A DNA stretch of 14,705 nt from DAOTTW01 sp034437615 (GTDB lineage: Bacteria; Chloroflexota; Anaerolineae; Aggregatilineales; Phototrophicaceae): contig DAOTTW010000196.1 in NCBI GenBank assembly GCA_034437615.1, positions 1-14,705 on the forward strand, given 5' to 3'. The translations under genes were made by a program, and so were the position numbers. This document shows, piece after piece, positions 14,262 through 14,705 of this stretch. The notes beneath the pieces were generated by a model. It searched no databases. It was given only the letters and a program-made list of their open reading frames with translations, and had not been told where the DNA came from. Position 1 is the first letter of the stretch. Every line of letters starts with the position of its first letter.

Positions 14262-14645
14262 GTGCCAAAAGGCTATATCTTAATTATTGACCAGAAAGAA
14301 AACGTAATCGAGATGGCCCGCATCCTGAAGGATTCCGGCTTCCGTGTTGCGGGGGCTGTCAGCGTCGAACAGGCGCAGAAGGCCATGCAGAAGTTTAAAC
14401 CTCAGATGGTTATCACCGCCGAACGCCTGCCGGATAAAGACGGGCTAGAATTGCTTCAGTACATCCGTCAGCAGACAGCGATGCTGGGCTTGCCCGTCAT
14501 CACCGTCTTCGATGATATGGCCCCGGAGCGCATCCGTGCCTTCCTGAAGGGCGGCTCCAGCCGCTATGTGATGCGCAGCTTCCTACAGGCAAACCTCGTA
14601 AAGACCATCCGCGAGGTGCAGAACGCGCTGCATTTCGCCAGCTAG
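14262..14645 (+). CDS. stand-alone degenerate receiver (pseudo-REC) domain protein
   Basis: The 127-aa protein has the length and secondary-structure pattern of a single CheY-like receiver domain with no output domain. It begins YILIIDQKENV, has the helix-strand step PQMVITAERLPDKDGLELLQYI (47-68), and PVITVFDD (78-85) before GGSSRYVMRSF (97-107). Key phosphorylation residues are changed. The acidic pair is D10-Q11. The phospho-acceptor Asp position after MVIT is Ala53. The Thr/Ser position near 83 is Phe. The conserved Lys-Pro is Arg105-Ser. It therefore probably cannot be phosphorylated and may act as a protein-interaction module. The start is GTG with GAGAGG nine bases upstream; no nearer ATG fits. 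The gene is divergent from the RND gene, and no histidine kinase is in the window. Confidence 0.8.
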   Translation: MPKGYILIIDQKENVIEMARILKDSGFRVAGAVSVEQAQKAMQKFKPQMVITAERLPDKDGLELLQYIRQQTAMLGLPVITVFDDMAPERIRAFLKGGSSRYVMRSFLQANLVKTIREVQNALHFAS

Positions 14646-14691
14646 TAGCACCACAGGAAAACGTGGGCGGTGAAAATCGGTAGCCGTTATG

Positions 14692-14705
14692 GTGGCTGAC
14701 GCCAC
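14692..14705 (+). terminator. stem-loop at the window edge
   Basis: GTGGC (14692-14696), loop TGAC, GCCAC (14701-14705) lie 47 bases after the receiver gene stop. The window ends at the stem, so a following U-run cannot be seen. Possible terminator only. Confidence 0.3.

Overview
The window looks like accessory DNA from a Chloroflexota bacterium, probably Anaerolineae-like. That placement is an inference. It rests on the moderately high GC coding sequence, a secreted SH3b plus SGNH-type protein, a Uma2-family nuclease, and intergenic DNA full of short GC-rich hairpin repeats. No rRNA, tRNA or CRISPR array was seen.

Layout. 1-369 holds a structured inverted-repeat element. 370-1740 (-) encodes a secreted SH3b/SGNH protein. 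1932-2116 is a MITE-like element with terminal inverted repeats and a possible 7-bp target duplication. 2225-2791 (+) is a Uma2 nuclease. 2815-4609 looks like a partition module: a possible 39-aa ORF (-), a 24-bp palindrome, parA, an overlapping parB-like adaptor gene, and a second near-identical palindrome inside that gene. 4610-5770 has no convincing gene but holds an AT-rich tract, inverted repeats, and a leader with a minus-strand terminator that suggests an antisense RNA. 5771-7252 (+) encodes a replication-initiator-like protein with an N-terminal winged helix and a C-terminal domain resembling DnaA domain I. 7310-8731 (+) encodes a secreted protein with six cysteine-paired repeats. 8804-13846 (-) encodes an oversized RND permease. 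14262-14645 (+) encodes a stand-alone degenerate receiver domain.

How it may work together. The stretch from about 2815 to 7252 has the parts of a low-copy replicon: a ParA ATPase, a DNA-binding partner, two candidate centromere/operator palindromes, an AT-rich candidate origin and a rep gene. The rep leader combines a Shine-Dalgarno in a hairpin loop with a possible counter-transcribed RNA, which is classical plasmid copy-control architecture. This could be a plasmid, a chromid or an integrated plasmid; the sequence does not decide. The flanking secreted and transport genes have no visible functional link to the replicon.
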